NCBI GenBank assembly: GCA_000831005.1
Contig: CP007152.1
Coordinates: 3,720,001-3,784,000 of the forward strand
DNA: 64,000 bases
Direction: 5' to 3'
Source of the DNA: Marinobacter salarius
Lineage (GTDB): Bacteria; Pseudomonadota; Gammaproteobacteria; Pseudomonadales; Oleiphilaceae
Every line of letters begins with the position of its first letter. Position 1 is the stretch's first letter. The notes beneath the pieces are model-generated. The model was not told the origin of the DNA and did not search any database. It saw only the letters and a program-made list of their open reading frames with translations. Below, piece after piece: positions 9,461-18,372 of the stretch. A program made the translations under genes and the position numbers.

Positions 9461-9988
9461 ATGAGCAGCGACGACAACCTTCAGGAACCGGAGCTCACTG
9501 AAGCTCTGCTGCCGCCAGGGTTTCTCCGTAATCCCGTCCACCTGTTGGCGTTTGGGTTTGGCAGTGGGACAGCAGCCAGGGCACCCGGTACCTGGGGTAG
9601 CTTTGCGGCGATTCCCGTCTGGTTCTGCTTTGCCTGGTTGCCGCCCGTCGCATACTGGGTAATTGTCCTGTTGGCTTTCGTGGTTGGGATCTGGCTGTGT
9701 GGCAAGACAGCGGCAGATCTAAAGGTCCACGATCATGGGGGCATCGTTTGGGACGAATTTGTGGGCATGTGGATCGCGCTGGCGCTTATCCCGGACAACA
9801 TTTACGGCATTCTGATGGCCTTCACGTTGTTTAGGCTTTTCGATGTGCTGAAACCCTGGCCGATTAGTTGGTTGGATGAGTACTTGCCAGGCGGGCTGGG
9901 TATCATGGTGGACGATGTCGTGGCGGGTTTCATGGCGTTACTGTGCCTGTTCGCCATTGACCGGTGGTTGATGCCGGTCATTGTCTGA
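9461..9988 (+). CDS. pgpA: Phosphatidylglycerophosphatase A
   Basis: PgpA dephosphorylates phosphatidylglycerophosphate to phosphatidylglycerol at the inner membrane. The 175-residue protein has FGFGSGTAARAPGTWGSFAA near residue 27, the catalytic acidic stretch DHGGIVWDEFVGMW near 91 and DDVVAGFMA near the C-terminus, with three or four hydrophobic segments. It starts three bases after the thiL stop and ends the operon. The next gene converges on it. Confidence 0.95.
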   Translation: MSSDDNLQEPELTEALLPPGFLRNPVHLLAFGFGSGTAARAPGTWGSFAAIPVWFCFAWLPPVAYWVIVLLAFVVGIWLCGKTAADLKVHDHGGIVWDEFVGMWIALALIPDNIYGILMAFTLFRLFDVLKPWPISWLDEYLPGGLGIMVDDVVAGFMALLCLFAIDRWLMPVIV

Positions 9989-10019
9989 ACACCGTTACGA
10001 GACTGGAGGACAGTCCTGG

Positions 10020-10223
10020 TCAGTGGACCTGTTGCTCTTCTGGAAGAAGTCGCACAACATGCAGAAAACGCCTGAGGCCGGTTTCTGCGCGTTGCCGGGA
10101 GGCAAAGGGGCCGCTGTCGAAGCCCTCCCGGGTGGTGAAATACCACTTGCTTCCGACGCAGAAGAACCGACTGCTTCGGAACGGTGCGGGGCCGTTTTCT
10201 CCGGACCGACGTTGGGTATCCAT
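10020..10223 (-). CDS. Small DUF6316 family protein
   Basis: A 67-residue basic protein, beginning MDTQRRSGENG and containing RFFCVGSKWYFTTREG and GPFASRQRAETGLRRFL, which I recognise as the DUF6316 pattern (RFF-x-WYFxTREG-x-GPF-x-RxxAExxL). The function is unknown. Its ATG has AGGAG seven bases upstream. It converges with pgpA, with 31 bases between the stops. Two longer overlapping frames exist in this stretch, but only this one has family resemblance. Confidence 0.75.
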   Translation of the reverse strand: MDTQRRSGENGPAPFRSSRFFCVGSKWYFTTREGFDSGPFASRQRAETGLRRFLHVVRLLPEEQQVH

Positions 10224-10493
10224 GTTGTCTCCTGAGCCCTTCGGTGCGTTTTTGACACCGGGTAGGCGCTATTTCAATGCACTGACTGTTTAAAATTAAA
10301 TCAATTCCCGCCGAATTCAACATTTTTTTACATTTTTTGGGTAGACTTGATGCCTTCCGCGTAACCGGAGTGTCATCGGGTTACTGTAAACAGGCTGCAT
10401 GTCTTGCCCTTGGCTCGGCCACTCTTCAAAATGCCTTTCAACCACAAGTGATTATCCGCCAGTGGAAACTGGCGAACAGCACAAGGATATAGC
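10224..10493. other. AT-rich divergent spacer with a GGAA-loop hairpin upstream of the DUF2057 gene
   Basis: This divergent spacer holds an AT-rich tract (about 10290-10340) likely to contain promoters. At 10457-10474 there is a perfect 7-bp hairpin, CGCCAGT-GGAA-ACTGGCG. It ends about 20 bases before the next start codon, just ahead of the AAGGA ribosome binding site. No gene is visible. Confidence 0.5.
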
Positions 10494-11177
10494 ATGAGTA
10501 TCTATCACGTTTTTGCCTCTTTCAAGAAAGTACGCTTCGGTGCAGCAGGCATTATGGCTGTGATTTTGATCGCCGGATGCAGCTCCACCATGAGCAACGT
10601 CAAAACCTGGGAGGGCGACACTGTCGACGCCTCGCAGACCGCCGTACTCGAATCCCCTGGTGAGATCCGGGTGCAACAGGTGAACGGTCGCAGGCTCGGC
10701 AATTTTCTGATGGATGATCTGGCTCTGGATTATGAGCTATTGCCGGGTGAGAACCAGGTTGTATTCACCTACAAGACGATCTGGGCCAAAAGTGGTGTTG
10801 TTCGCAACGGCGAATCCAAAGTGCACGTTGTTGAAACAGCGCCCCAGGCAGTGATGATCAATGCGCAACCGGGTGATACCTACCGTTTCAGTTTCGAGCC
10901 TCCCGCCAACAAGAGCGATGCCGAGGCGTTCGCCAACAATTTCACGGCTGATGTGGTTGATGGGTCCGGTAATGTTGTAGCCACCACCAGCGCCTGGGAC
11001 GGCCAACCTGCCGGCACCCGAACGGCGGCAAGGGCACCAGTCGGCTCAGGTGGCGAAGGAGAAAGTGTCGGAGACGCCAGTGCCGACTCAGTGGGCACTC
11101 TGGGAGAGCTCAAGTCGCTTTGGGGGCAGGCCAGTGAGGAAGAGCGACGAGCGTTCCTGCGTTGGGCCTTCGAGTAA
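10494..11177 (+). CDS. DUF2057 (YccT-like) lipoprotein
   Basis: A 227-residue exported protein with an N-terminal hydrophobic segment ending in the lipobox-like LIAGC (cysteine near residue 28), so probably a lipoprotein. The body resembles DUF2057 proteins: ESPGEIRVQQVNGRR, LDYELLPGENQVVFTYKTIW and GDTYRFSFEPP. The C-terminal part is Gly/Ser/Ala-rich, then ends in ELKSLWGQASEEERRAFLRW. The function of the family is not established. It is monocistronic, with an AAGGA ribosome binding site and a short hairpin in the leader. The 45 bases after the stop contain a short GGCGG/CCGCC stem that may act with the converging gene. Confidence 0.72.
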   Translation: MSIYHVFASFKKVRFGAAGIMAVILIAGCSSTMSNVKTWEGDTVDASQTAVLESPGEIRVQQVNGRRLGNFLMDDLALDYELLPGENQVVFTYKTIWAKSGVVRNGESKVHVVETAPQAVMINAQPGDTYRFSFEPPANKSDAEAFANNFTADVVDGSGNVVATTSAWDGQPAGTRTAARAPVGSGGEGESVGDASADSVGTLGELKSLWGQASEEERRAFLRWAFE

Positions 11178-11222
11178 CGCACAATCCTGACGAGTGGCGG
11201 TTCCGCCGCTCGTCACTGCCGT

Positions 11223-12748
11223 TCAGTTGCGAAATCGCCTGAACGTTTTCCGCAGAGCACCTTCCATCACATTCAGTGCCTCGTCAGTCAGCGTCGGGTA
11301 ACTATCAGGGTACTCGTGCGTGTCTTCTTCAAACGGTGGCAGAGTCTCAGCCGCCGATTCGATCGATTTCAGGCTGTTTTCAAGCAATTCCGGCAGAGAG
11401 TCGCCGTCCGCCACTACGTCGGGGCACAGAGTGAAATTGATGGTCAGACTGCCTGATAACTCACTGCGACAATCACCAATCCCATGCTGTCGAACAGTGG
11501 GGCGGAGTTGAACTGCCTCACCAACCGTGAACCTTGTAAGTACAGCGGCACCTGTGGCCCGGGTACGTTGGTGATCGGAAGGTTGAATACCGGCTGGTAT
11601 CGTTGCGCAATCTGCAGTTCTGAATACAGTCTCGCTGAGAGTGCCAGCATGGTGGAAGGCAGGAGTTCGGTCAGCCTGTCTGCTGCAATGGCTTCACGGT
11701 AGGGCTCGGATTCCACCGCATTCCAGTGTATGCGCCGAATTCGTTCGGCGGGATTGGGCTCGGTGGTGGCCAGGTCCAGTAGCATGGCGGACATCTGGTT
11801 ACCGGTGGCCTTACGAAGGCTGCTTGAACGCACGGAAATGGGAGTCATCGCCACCAGAGAGCGTTCGGTTGTGGCATTGTTCCTGTCCAGGTATCGACTT
11901 AAGGTTTCAGCGCATAGGCCAAGGACGACGTCGTTCAGGGTTACATCACCGAGTGTTGCCTTGATGGCTTTTAGCCGGGACAGTTCCAGGCTGGCGGAAA
12001 CGATCTTGCGGTTGGCAGTGATCTGGCGGTTAAACGGGCTGTGAGGCGCGGAAAACAGGGGGAATGGCAACGGCAGCTTTCGCATCTGCTTTTGTATAAG
12101 TCCGCGAGCGGTGGCTTCGACCGCACTTATGGCGAGGGATGTCATTTGCAAGGGCTTGCGTAGCAGGTTGGCACCGGTCTGGAGAATGACCCTTTCTTCC
12201 GACGGTTCCGGCTGTGGGTACCAGGGGCGCGGTGTTTCTATCGCTCTCGCCTTCGGTGAGTATTCCAGAAGTTTGCCAATGATTTCCTCGCCACTGAACG
12301 CATCAATGGCGGCATGGTGAAGCTTCACGATCAGCGCAAAACTCTTGCTGTCTGCATCGTCGTCGAGTTGGAATCCGTCGACAAAAGTAATGTGCCATAG
12401 TGGGCGATCCCGTTTAAGTGGTTCTTCCAGAATTCGAGAGGCCAGCCCCATCAGGCTGTCGACTTTGCCGTGGTTGCCGAGGTTCACATAAGCCAGGTGC
12501 CGCTCGATACTGAAGTCTGGATCATCAATCCAGTAGGGGCGCCCCAGCCGCATGGGTATTTCCTTCAGGCGCTGGCGGAAGAGAGGGACCACATGGAGCC
12601 GGCTTCGCAGATAGGCGACAAAAGTGCTGAAGGCCAGCGGTTTGTCGCGTTCTCGGGCATCAAAAAGATAGATGCCGCCAATGTGCATGGGGGCGGTTTC
12701 TGACTCCAGATACAGGAATGAGGCATCCAGCTCCGACAGCTGCCGCAT
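11223..12748 (-). CDS. Wax ester synthase/diacylglycerol acyltransferase (WS/DGAT) family protein, one frameshift
   Basis: WS/DGAT enzymes esterify acyl-CoA with fatty alcohol or diacylglycerol to make storage wax esters and triacylglycerols, as in Marinobacter. Motifs in order: LSELDASFLYLESETAPMHI at the N-terminus, RDRPLWHITFVDGF near 112, the active-site HHAAIDA (HHxxxDG with the glycine replaced) near 142, LNDVVLGLC near 275, and NLPITNVPGPQVPLY near 415. The frame stops near 11453; adding one G (CAGGGCAG read as CAGGCAG) extends it through LTINFTLCPD to 11223. Corrected length is about 508 residues. The ATG at 12748 has GGAG upstream and matches the family start; a GTG six codons upstream is possible. 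The specific substrate cannot be told. Confidence 0.88.
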
Positions 12749-12869
12749 GGTTTGAGCTCCGTTCACAGGTTCTTGCGTGGGGGCAGTATAAACGACTGTG
12801 CCACTATTCTGTTGGCCGTTTTGCCCCGGAGACCCGTGTTGTGAAGTCAGGACTATTTTGGGCGGTCAT

Positions 12870-13781
12870 TCAGGGCTGCAGCCAGGCAGCAATGTCTGGA
12901 GAATCCCCCAGCTTTTCCCAGAACCACATCAGTGCCTTGCCCTGATCCTCAGCGTGGCGGGCCAGATGGAGCTGGATAGCCTGCCTGGGTTCGTGGACTT
13001 TGAGCGCTATCAAGCTGCCACTTGCAAGTTGTTCACGCACGCGCGCCTCCGGGAGCCAACCGACGGCGAGGCCGGTTTCCTGCACAGCGATCTTCTGGTG
13101 GATATTGGCAACGGTCACGGTTCGCTGACGGCGGAATATGCCGGCGTGGCCGGGGGGTAGGGAGCGGGAGGTGTCTGCGGCTACAGCTGCGGGGAAGCGA
13201 GCAATATCCTCCTCTTTCAGAGGCTGAGAGGCCCGTGTCAGAGGGTGGTCAGGAGCGACTGCGTAGACGAAGGCCATGTCGCCAAGTGGCTTGGTTGTGA
13301 ACGAGCCTGCGGGTTTGCTCACTTGGTCGGCGCCAACAATCAGGTCGATTCGTCGACTTTGGAGGGCATCCCAGGAGCCCGCGAAAACCTCTTCCACCAG
13401 CTGTACCTCCACAGGTACGTCTAATGCATAGAACTCTTTGACAGCGGGAAACAGGCATTCGGCTGGTAACAGGGAGTTGAATCCGATTCGCAGTCGGGTT
13501 TCCCAGCCTTGCGCCACCTGGCGGGTAGTGTGGGCCAGGTTTTCAGCAGCTTCCAGGAGGGTACGGCCTTCTTCCAGCAGATAGCGCCCGGCTGGGGTGA
13601 GGGCTGCTCGGTGGCCCGTGCGATCGAAGATGGCGACGTTGAGGTCTTCTTCGAGTTTCTGGACGGTGTAACTGATAGCCGAAGGAACTCGGAAGAGTTC
13701 GTTGGCGGCGCCAGCGAAGCTGCCTTTTCGGTCGATGGCATCCAAGACTTTGAGGGCGTCTATGGTGATGGCTGTATGCAT
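12870..13781 (-). CDS. LysR-family transcriptional regulator
   Basis: A 303-residue regulator. The winged helix-turn-helix is at residues about 5-65 (ALKVLDAIDRKGSFAGAANE, then SAISYTVQKLEEDLNVAIFD and LTPAGRYLLEEGR). A periplasmic-binding-like effector domain follows from residue about 90 (RLRIGFNSLLPAECLFPAV). It is divergent from the glutathionyl-hydroquinone reductase gene, with a 268-base spacer that holds palindromic element E. Control of the divergent yqjG-like gene is the usual guess for such an arrangement, but no operator could be identified. Confidence 0.9.
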   Translation of the reverse strand: MHTAITIDALKVLDAIDRKGSFAGAANELFRVPSAISYTVQKLEEDLNVAIFDRTGHRAALTPAGRYLLEEGRTLLEAAENLAHTTRQVAQGWETRLRIGFNSLLPAECLFPAVKEFYALDVPVEVQLVEEVFAGSWDALQSRRIDLIVGADQVSKPAGSFTTKPLGDMAFVYAVAPDHPLTRASQPLKEEDIARFPAAVAADTSRSLPPGHAGIFRRQRTVTVANIHQKIAVQETGLAVGWLPEARVREQLASGSLIALKVHEPRQAIQLHLARHAEDQGKALMWFWEKLGDSPDIAAWLQP

Positions 13782-13883
13782 GTTCGAATTATCTGATTGT
13801 GTTGGCCAGAATTGATTGTTTGAGAGCGTAGCAGGGTGGCCGGTATTCTTCCTCTAATTTCTCGTGGGCCAGTTTGGGGGCTC

Positions 13884-13988
13884 GGGAATCGGGGCAGGCC
13901 TTCACAAACACGCCGTGAACCCATCCATGGGGGCTCGGCATTGCCATCCATGGCAATGCACGGTTTGCGAAGGCCTGCCCCGATTCCC
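13884..13988 (-). repeat. Palindromic dual-NGGA-hairpin element, copy E (minus orientation)
   Basis: Perfect 20-bp arms (13884-13903 and 13969-13988) flank a core that, read on the minus strand, has CATTGCCA-TGGA-TGGCAATG (13958-13939), then CCGAGCC, then CCCA-TGGA-TGGG (13931-13920), then TTCACGGCGT. This matches copies A-C in loop and linker sequence, while both stems and the outer arms are different and still complementary. Read in this orientation it lies 102 bases upstream of the LysR gene start. Confidence 0.83.
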
Positions 13989-14049
13989 TTGATCAACAGA
14001 GTGCACACCGCCCACTCAAGCTGCAAAATATGCGTTCAGTGGAGGTCTT

Positions 14050-15050
14050 ATGGGACTGCTTGTAGATGGCAAATGGCACGATCAGTGTACGACACCTCGA
14101 AAACCGGCGGCAAGTTTGAACGTGAGGCCGCCCGGTTCCGGAGCTGGGTGACCGCGGATGGTTCGCCCGGACCGGCCGGGGAGGGTGGCTTTCCGGCGGA
14201 GTCGGGCCGGTATCACCTTTATGTGTCGATGGCGTGTCCCTGGGCGCATCGAACGTTGATTTTCCGGGCGCTCAAGGGGCTGGACGAACATATCTCAGTG
14301 TCGGTTGTGCACCCGAATATGGTGGAGAACGGCTGGGAGTTCCGGCCGGATGAGGCTGCGCATCGAGATGATGTTAATGGTGCAAGGTTCATGTACGAGG
14401 TGTACTTGAAGGCGGCGCCGAATTATTCCGGGCGGGTGACGGTGCCGACGCTGTGGGATAAGGAAAAGCAGACAATTGTCAGTAATGAGTCGGCGGATAT
14501 TATCCGCATGTTTAACTCGGCATTTGATGGGCTCAAGGGTGTTCGGAGCGACCTGGATTTTCACCCCGAAGAACTGCGCGGTGAGATCGAAGAGGTGAAC
14601 GAGCGGGTTTACCACACGGTGAACAACGGCGTTTACAAGGCCGGGTTTGCGACTGTCCAGGATAAATATGAAGAGGCGTACGGGGCGTTGTTTGAGTCTC
14701 TTGATTGGTTGGAGGATCGCCTTTCAGGGCAGCGTTACCTGGCTGGCAATCGGTTGACTGAGGCGGATTGGCGGTTGTTTACCACGTTGATTCGTTTCGA
14801 TGCCGTGTATTTCAGTCATTTCAAATGCAATCGTCAGCGAATTGCGGACTTTCCGGCGCTCTCCAGGTATCTGCGGGATCTCTATCAAGTACCCGGCGTG
14901 GCGGATACGGTGGACATTCAGCAGATCAAGCGGCATTACTATGTCAGTCAGCGCACGGTCAATCCGACGCAGATTGTGCCGGTGGGGCCAAGGCTGGATT
15001 TTACGTCTGCCCACAACCGGGAAGCGCTGGGGCCCGACTTTGAGGGTTAG
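14050..15050 (+). CDS. yqjG: Glutathionyl-hydroquinone reductase (YqjG/ECM4 family), one frameshift
   Basis: An Xi-class glutathione transferase that reduces glutathionyl-hydroquinones. The catalytic motif is YVSMACPWAHRT (cysteine near residue 61 after correction), with the family segments VHPNMVENGWEF, VPTLWDKEKQTIVSNESADI and WLEDRLSGQRYLAGNRLTEA. The start is at 14050 (MGLLVDGKWHDQ), with GGAGG upstream. The frame is lost near 14086, where one G is missing (CAGTGGTAC read as CAGTGTAC), and then continues YDTSKTGGKFEREAARFRSW. Corrected length is about 333 residues. It is divergent from the LysR regulator and convergent with ispB. Confidence 0.92.
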
Positions 15051-15066
15051 GGCTGTCTGGGAGTGA

Positions 15067-16035
15067 TCAACTGACCCGCGCGACCGCAACTTCGGTCAGT
15101 AGTGTAAGCGCACTCCGGTGGTCAGATTCGGGAATGTCTTTCAGGCAGTCGAGGGCTGCCTGGGCTTCTGCTTTCGCGCGTTTCATGGTGTATTCCAGTG
15201 CGCCCGAACGGTTCACGATGTCGAGGATTCTGGGCAGGTCGTCCAGTCCACCCTTGCGGACGGCTTGACGTATCAGGTGTTTTTCCTCATCACTGCCGTT
15301 AGCCATGGCGTAGATTAACGGGAGAGTGGGTTTGCCTTCGGCCAGGTCGTCGCCAACATTCTTGCCCATGGCGTCCGCATCGCCGCGATAATCCAGTACA
15401 TCATCCACCAGTTGGAACGCCAGGCCCAGGTGTTTGCCATAAGCGCTCATTGCCTGTTCCTGGTTTTCCTTTGCGCCCGCCAACAGCGCGCCGGTGTGGG
15501 ACGCCGCTTCGAACAGCATGGCGGTCTTGTTGTGAATCACTTCCATGTATTTGTCTTCGCTAACGTCCGGGTTCTTGACGTTCATCAACTGAAGGACTTC
15601 CCCCTCGGCTATCACGGCCGTGGCATGTGACAGCACATCCATGATTTTCAGATTCTGGAGCTCCACCATCATCTCGAAGGCCCGGGCGTAGAGGAAATCA
15701 CCTACAAGTACGCTGGGTGCGTTGCCCCAGCGTGCATTGGCAGTGCTGCGGCCGCGGCGCATGTCTGAGGTGTCCACCACATCATCGTGCAGGAGGGTTG
15801 CGGTGTGCAGGAATTCGATGACCGCGGCCAGCTTCAGGTGATCGTCCCTTTCATAGCCCAGCGCGCGGCTTGAGAGTAGGACCAGCAATGGCCTCAGGCG
15901 TTTTCCGCCACTTTCAATAATATACTGGGCGATTTTCTCGACCAGGGGAACGTCGGATGACAACCGCTTGATGATCAGGTCGTTGACGCGGCTGAAGTCG
16001 TCCGCGACGGTGTCGTATATACGCTGGGCTGTCAT
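15067..16035 (-). CDS. ispB: Octaprenyl/polyprenyl diphosphate synthase
   Basis: This trans-prenyltransferase elongates FPP with IPP to make the ubiquinone side chain. Both aspartate-rich motifs are intact: LLHDDVVDTSDMRRG near residue 82 (first DDxxD) and QLVDDVLDYRGD near residue 208 (second DDxxD). GGKRLRPLLVLL near residue 43 is the IPP-binding segment. The 322-residue length is typical. It is divergent from rplU-rpmA-obgE, the standard arrangement in gammaproteobacteria. Chain length cannot be read directly from the sequence. Confidence 0.95.
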   Translation of the reverse strand: MTAQRIYDTVADDFSRVNDLIIKRLSSDVPLVEKIAQYIIESGGKRLRPLLVLLSSRALGYERDDHLKLAAVIEFLHTATLLHDDVVDTSDMRRGRSTANARWGNAPSVLVGDFLYARAFEMMVELQNLKIMDVLSHATAVIAEGEVLQLMNVKNPDVSEDKYMEVIHNKTAMLFEAASHTGALLAGAKENQEQAMSAYGKHLGLAFQLVDDVLDYRGDADAMGKNVGDDLAEGKPTLPLIYAMANGSDEEKHLIRQAVRKGGLDDLPRILDIVNRSGALEYTMKRAKAEAQAALDCLKDIPESDHRSALTLLTEVAVARVS

Positions 16036-16127
16036 GCGGCTGGTCCGATCCCTTGTCTGGTGTTTTCGTTGGAAAAATAGGCGGGTGCCGCAATGCTAGG
16101 TATTGCTGTGATCGGTGTCAACTTGGC

Positions 16128-16156
16128 TTGTAAAGCAGCGGCGGTTTTCGTACAAT
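16128..16156 (+). promoter_or_regulatory. Predicted sigma-70 promoter for rplU-rpmA
   Basis: TTGTAA (16128-16133) and TACAAT (16151-16156) are separated by 17 bp, in the ispB/rplU spacer and about 110 bases before rplU. The position and fit (4/6 and 5/6 to consensus) support a ribosomal-protein promoter. Confidence 0.6.
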
Positions 16157-16265
16157 CACGCGCCCAACTCATCCCAACCTGCGCTCCCTGCTATAGGGTT
16201 GCCGAAGCGCTTCCCTTAGAACCAGGTGGATAAGAGCAGGGATGGGTCAATCGCGGAGAACGTTA

Positions 16266-16577
16266 ATGTACGCAGTTATTGTTAGCGGTGGTAAGCAGCA
16301 CCGTGTAAAAGAAGGCGAAACTCTGAAGCTGGAAAAGCTGGAAGTGGAAACCGGCGGCAACGTCGAGTTTGACCGCGTCCTGCTGATCGCTGATGGTGAG
16401 AAGGTTCAGGTTGGTGCGCCGGTTGTAGATGGCGCCAAAGTGACTGCGGAAGTGGTTAGTCACGGCCGTCACGACAAGGTCCAGATCATCAAGTTCCGTC
16501 GTCGGAAGCATTCCATGAAGCGTCAGGGCCACCGTCAGTGGTTTACTGAAGTCAAGATCACGGGTATCCAGGGCTAA
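16266..16577 (+). CDS. rplU: 50S ribosomal protein L21
   Basis: L21 binds 23S rRNA in the large subunit. The 103-residue protein starts MYAVIVSGGKQHRVKEGE and ends WFTEVKITGIQG, with the signature FRRRKHSMKRQGHRQ near residue 77. The ATG at 16266 is used because it gives the exact family length and has GGAG upstream. It is followed by rpmA after 36 bases. Confidence 0.98.
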   Translation: MYAVIVSGGKQHRVKEGETLKLEKLEVETGGNVEFDRVLLIADGEKVQVGAPVVDGAKVTAEVVSHGRHDKVQIIKFRRRKHSMKRQGHRQWFTEVKITGIQG

Positions 16578-16613
16578 GACCCTCGAGTAACCCCTTAGAT
16601 AAGGAGGCTTGTA

Positions 16614-16874
16614 ATGGCTCACAAAAAGGCAGCAGGTAGTACCCGTAACGGTCGCGATTCCGAGTCGAAACGACTTGGTGTGAAGCGCTTCGGCGGCGAG
16701 ACTGTATCAGCAGGTAGCATCATTGTTCGTCAGCGTGGCACCCGTTTCCACCCGGGTCACAACGTTGGCCTTGGCAAAGACCACACCCTGTTTGCAACCG
16801 CAAACGGTCAGGTCGTGTTCGAGGTAAAGGGTCCGGAGAACCGCAAGTTCGTGAGCATCGTTCCGGCTGCGTAA
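16614..16874 (+). CDS. rpmA: 50S ribosomal protein L27
   Basis: L27 sits near the peptidyl-transferase centre. The 86-residue protein begins MAHKKAAGSTRNGRDSESKR and contains IIVRQRGTRFHPG, the family signature. An AAGGAGG ribosome binding site precedes the ATG. It is followed by a strong terminator before obgE. Confidence 0.98.
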   Translation: MAHKKAAGSTRNGRDSESKRLGVKRFGGETVSAGSIIVRQRGTRFHPGHNVGLGKDHTLFATANGQVVFEVKGPENRKFVSIVPAA

Positions 16875-16943
16875 GCAGCGGCGATCTCGGGTTCTGTCGA
16901 ACCTTGGGTGGTCCTGATATTATTTGATATCAGAGTCACCTGG

Positions 16944-16980
16944 AGCCCCGCATAGCTTCCATGAGGCTGCGGGGCTTTTT
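16944..16980 (+). terminator. Rho-independent terminator after rpmA
   Basis: The 9-bp stem AGCCCCGCA/TGCGGGGCT (16944-16952, 16968-16976) is followed by a run of T. It lies between rpmA and obgE. Another short hairpin, CTGATAT/ATATCAG, is just upstream (about 16915-16933). obgE would then depend on read-through or its own promoter. Confidence 0.85.
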
Positions 16981-17011
16981 AGTTTATGCGCAGAGCGCAA
17001 AGGGTTGATTA

Positions 17012-18208
17012 ATGAAGTTCGTAGACGAAGCCACCATCATTGTAGAGGCGGGCAAGGGCGGCCATGGTTGCCTGAGTTTCCGTCGTGAAAAATACGTGCC
17101 CAAAGGCGGACCCGATGGTGGTGACGGTGGCGACGGCGGCTCTGTGTACCTGGAAGCTGACAGTGCGCTCAATACCCTGATTGATTACAGGTTCCAGCGT
17201 AAACACAAGGCCGAGAATGGTCAGCCAGGCTCTGGCCGCAACTGCACTGGCATCAAGGGCGACGACCTTGTGTTACCGGTGCCGGTAGGCACCACGGTTG
17301 TGGATATGGACACTCATGAGGTTCTGGGTGACCTGACCCGTGCCGGTGAGCGCCTGAAGGTGGCCCAGGCCGGTTTTCACGGGCTGGGTAACACTCGCTT
17401 CAAGTCCTCGGTCAACCGCGCCCCGCGTCAGACTACAAAAGGCTCCGAGGGTGAACTTCGCAACCTGAGGCTGGAGCTGAAGGTACTGGCGGATGTCGGT
17501 CTTCTGGGTATGCCCAATGCCGGTAAGTCTACCTTTATTCGTTCCGTGTCGGCTGCCCGCCCCAAGGTGGCGGACTATCCGTTCACCACCCTGGTGCCCA
17601 ATCTCGGTGTGGTCAGCGTGCAGGCTCATCAGAGTTTCGTTATTGCTGATATTCCGGGCTTGATTGAAGGTGCGGCGGAAGGCGCAGGGCTGGGAATCCG
17701 TTTCCTCAAGCACCTGGTGCGCACACGCTTACTGCTGCATCTCGTGGACGTGGCGCCTTACGACGGGTCTTCGCCAGTAGAAAGCGTACGTGCGATTGAG
17801 CACGAGCTGGAAAAATTCAGCGAAACCCTTGCCAGCCGCGAGCGTTGGCTGGTACTGAACAAAGTAGATATGGTCTCTGAAGAAGACCGTGAGGCGCACT
17901 GTCAGGCCATCATCGATGAGCTTGACTGGAAAGGCCCTGTATTCAGTATCTCCGCACTCAGCGGCGAAGGCACCAAACCGCTGACTCAGGCCGTCATGCG
18001 CTGGATAGAAGATCAGGCCCAGGAAGAAGCGGAGAACCCCGAGTTTGCCGAGCGCGAAGCCGCACGCCGCCGGAAAATGGACGAAGAGGCGCGAGCAAGA
18101 ATCGAAGCTGAGCGGCAGATCCGCCGCGAAGCCCGTCAGGATGACGATGATGACGACGACTTCGATGACGATGATTACGATGTAGAAGTGGTCTACGCTC
18201 CTGAGTAG
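17012..18208 (+). CDS. obgE: GTPase Obg/CgtA
   Basis: An essential GTPase that associates with the 50S subunit and takes part in ribosome assembly and the stress response. The glycine-rich Obg domain covers residues 1-158 (VEAGKGGHGCLSFRREKYVP, GGPDGGDGGDGGSVYL). The G domain has GMPNAGKSTFIRSVSAA near residue 167, DYPFTTLVPNLGVV, DIPGLIEGAAEG and NKVDMV. The 398-residue protein ends in an acidic tail rich in aspartate, common in this family in gammaproteobacteria. It is followed by element B and proB. Confidence 0.97.
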   Translation: MKFVDEATIIVEAGKGGHGCLSFRREKYVPKGGPDGGDGGDGGSVYLEADSALNTLIDYRFQRKHKAENGQPGSGRNCTGIKGDDLVLPVPVGTTVVDMDTHEVLGDLTRAGERLKVAQAGFHGLGNTRFKSSVNRAPRQTTKGSEGELRNLRLELKVLADVGLLGMPNAGKSTFIRSVSAARPKVADYPFTTLVPNLGVVSVQAHQSFVIADIPGLIEGAAEGAGLGIRFLKHLVRTRLLLHLVDVAPYDGSSPVESVRAIEHELEKFSETLASRERWLVLNKVDMVSEEDREAHCQAIIDELDWKGPVFSISALSGEGTKPLTQAVMRWIEDQAQEEAENPEFAEREAARRRKMDEEARARIEAERQIRREARQDDDDDDDFDDDDYDVEVVYAPE

Positions 18209-18245
18209 CGGGTTATGTCGTTAGAGTTAACTGCCAAAGTATTGT

Positions 18246-18353
18246 CGGACAGGCGGGGGCCTTGCTGGTGGATCGTCAAAAACATGGATGTTTTTGTCGA
18301 GCGTACATGGACGTATTCACCGCGTATCCGCCAGCAAGGCCCCCGCCTGTCCG
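18246..18353 (+). repeat. Palindromic dual-NGGA-hairpin element, copy B
   Basis: 28-bp arms (18246-18273 and 18326-18353) pair with a single T:G position (GU in RNA). The core contains CAAAAACA-TGGA-TGTTTTTG (18277-18296), TCGAGCG, TACA-TGGA-CGTA (18304-18315) and TTCACCGCGT. Compared with copy A, the first hairpin differs at two bases on each side, and both changes are compensated. The right arm ends 19 bases before the proB start codon, so the element would be in the proB leader. Confidence 0.86.
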
Positions 18354-18372
18354 CTCCCTGAGCTGGAATGTA

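Noticed and set aside
11223..11414. A separate small acidic protein (63 residues) downstream of the WS/DGAT gene
   Set aside because: It is the C-terminal end of the WS/DGAT protein in another frame; one missing G near 11453 separates them, and the joined sequence reads on without interruption.
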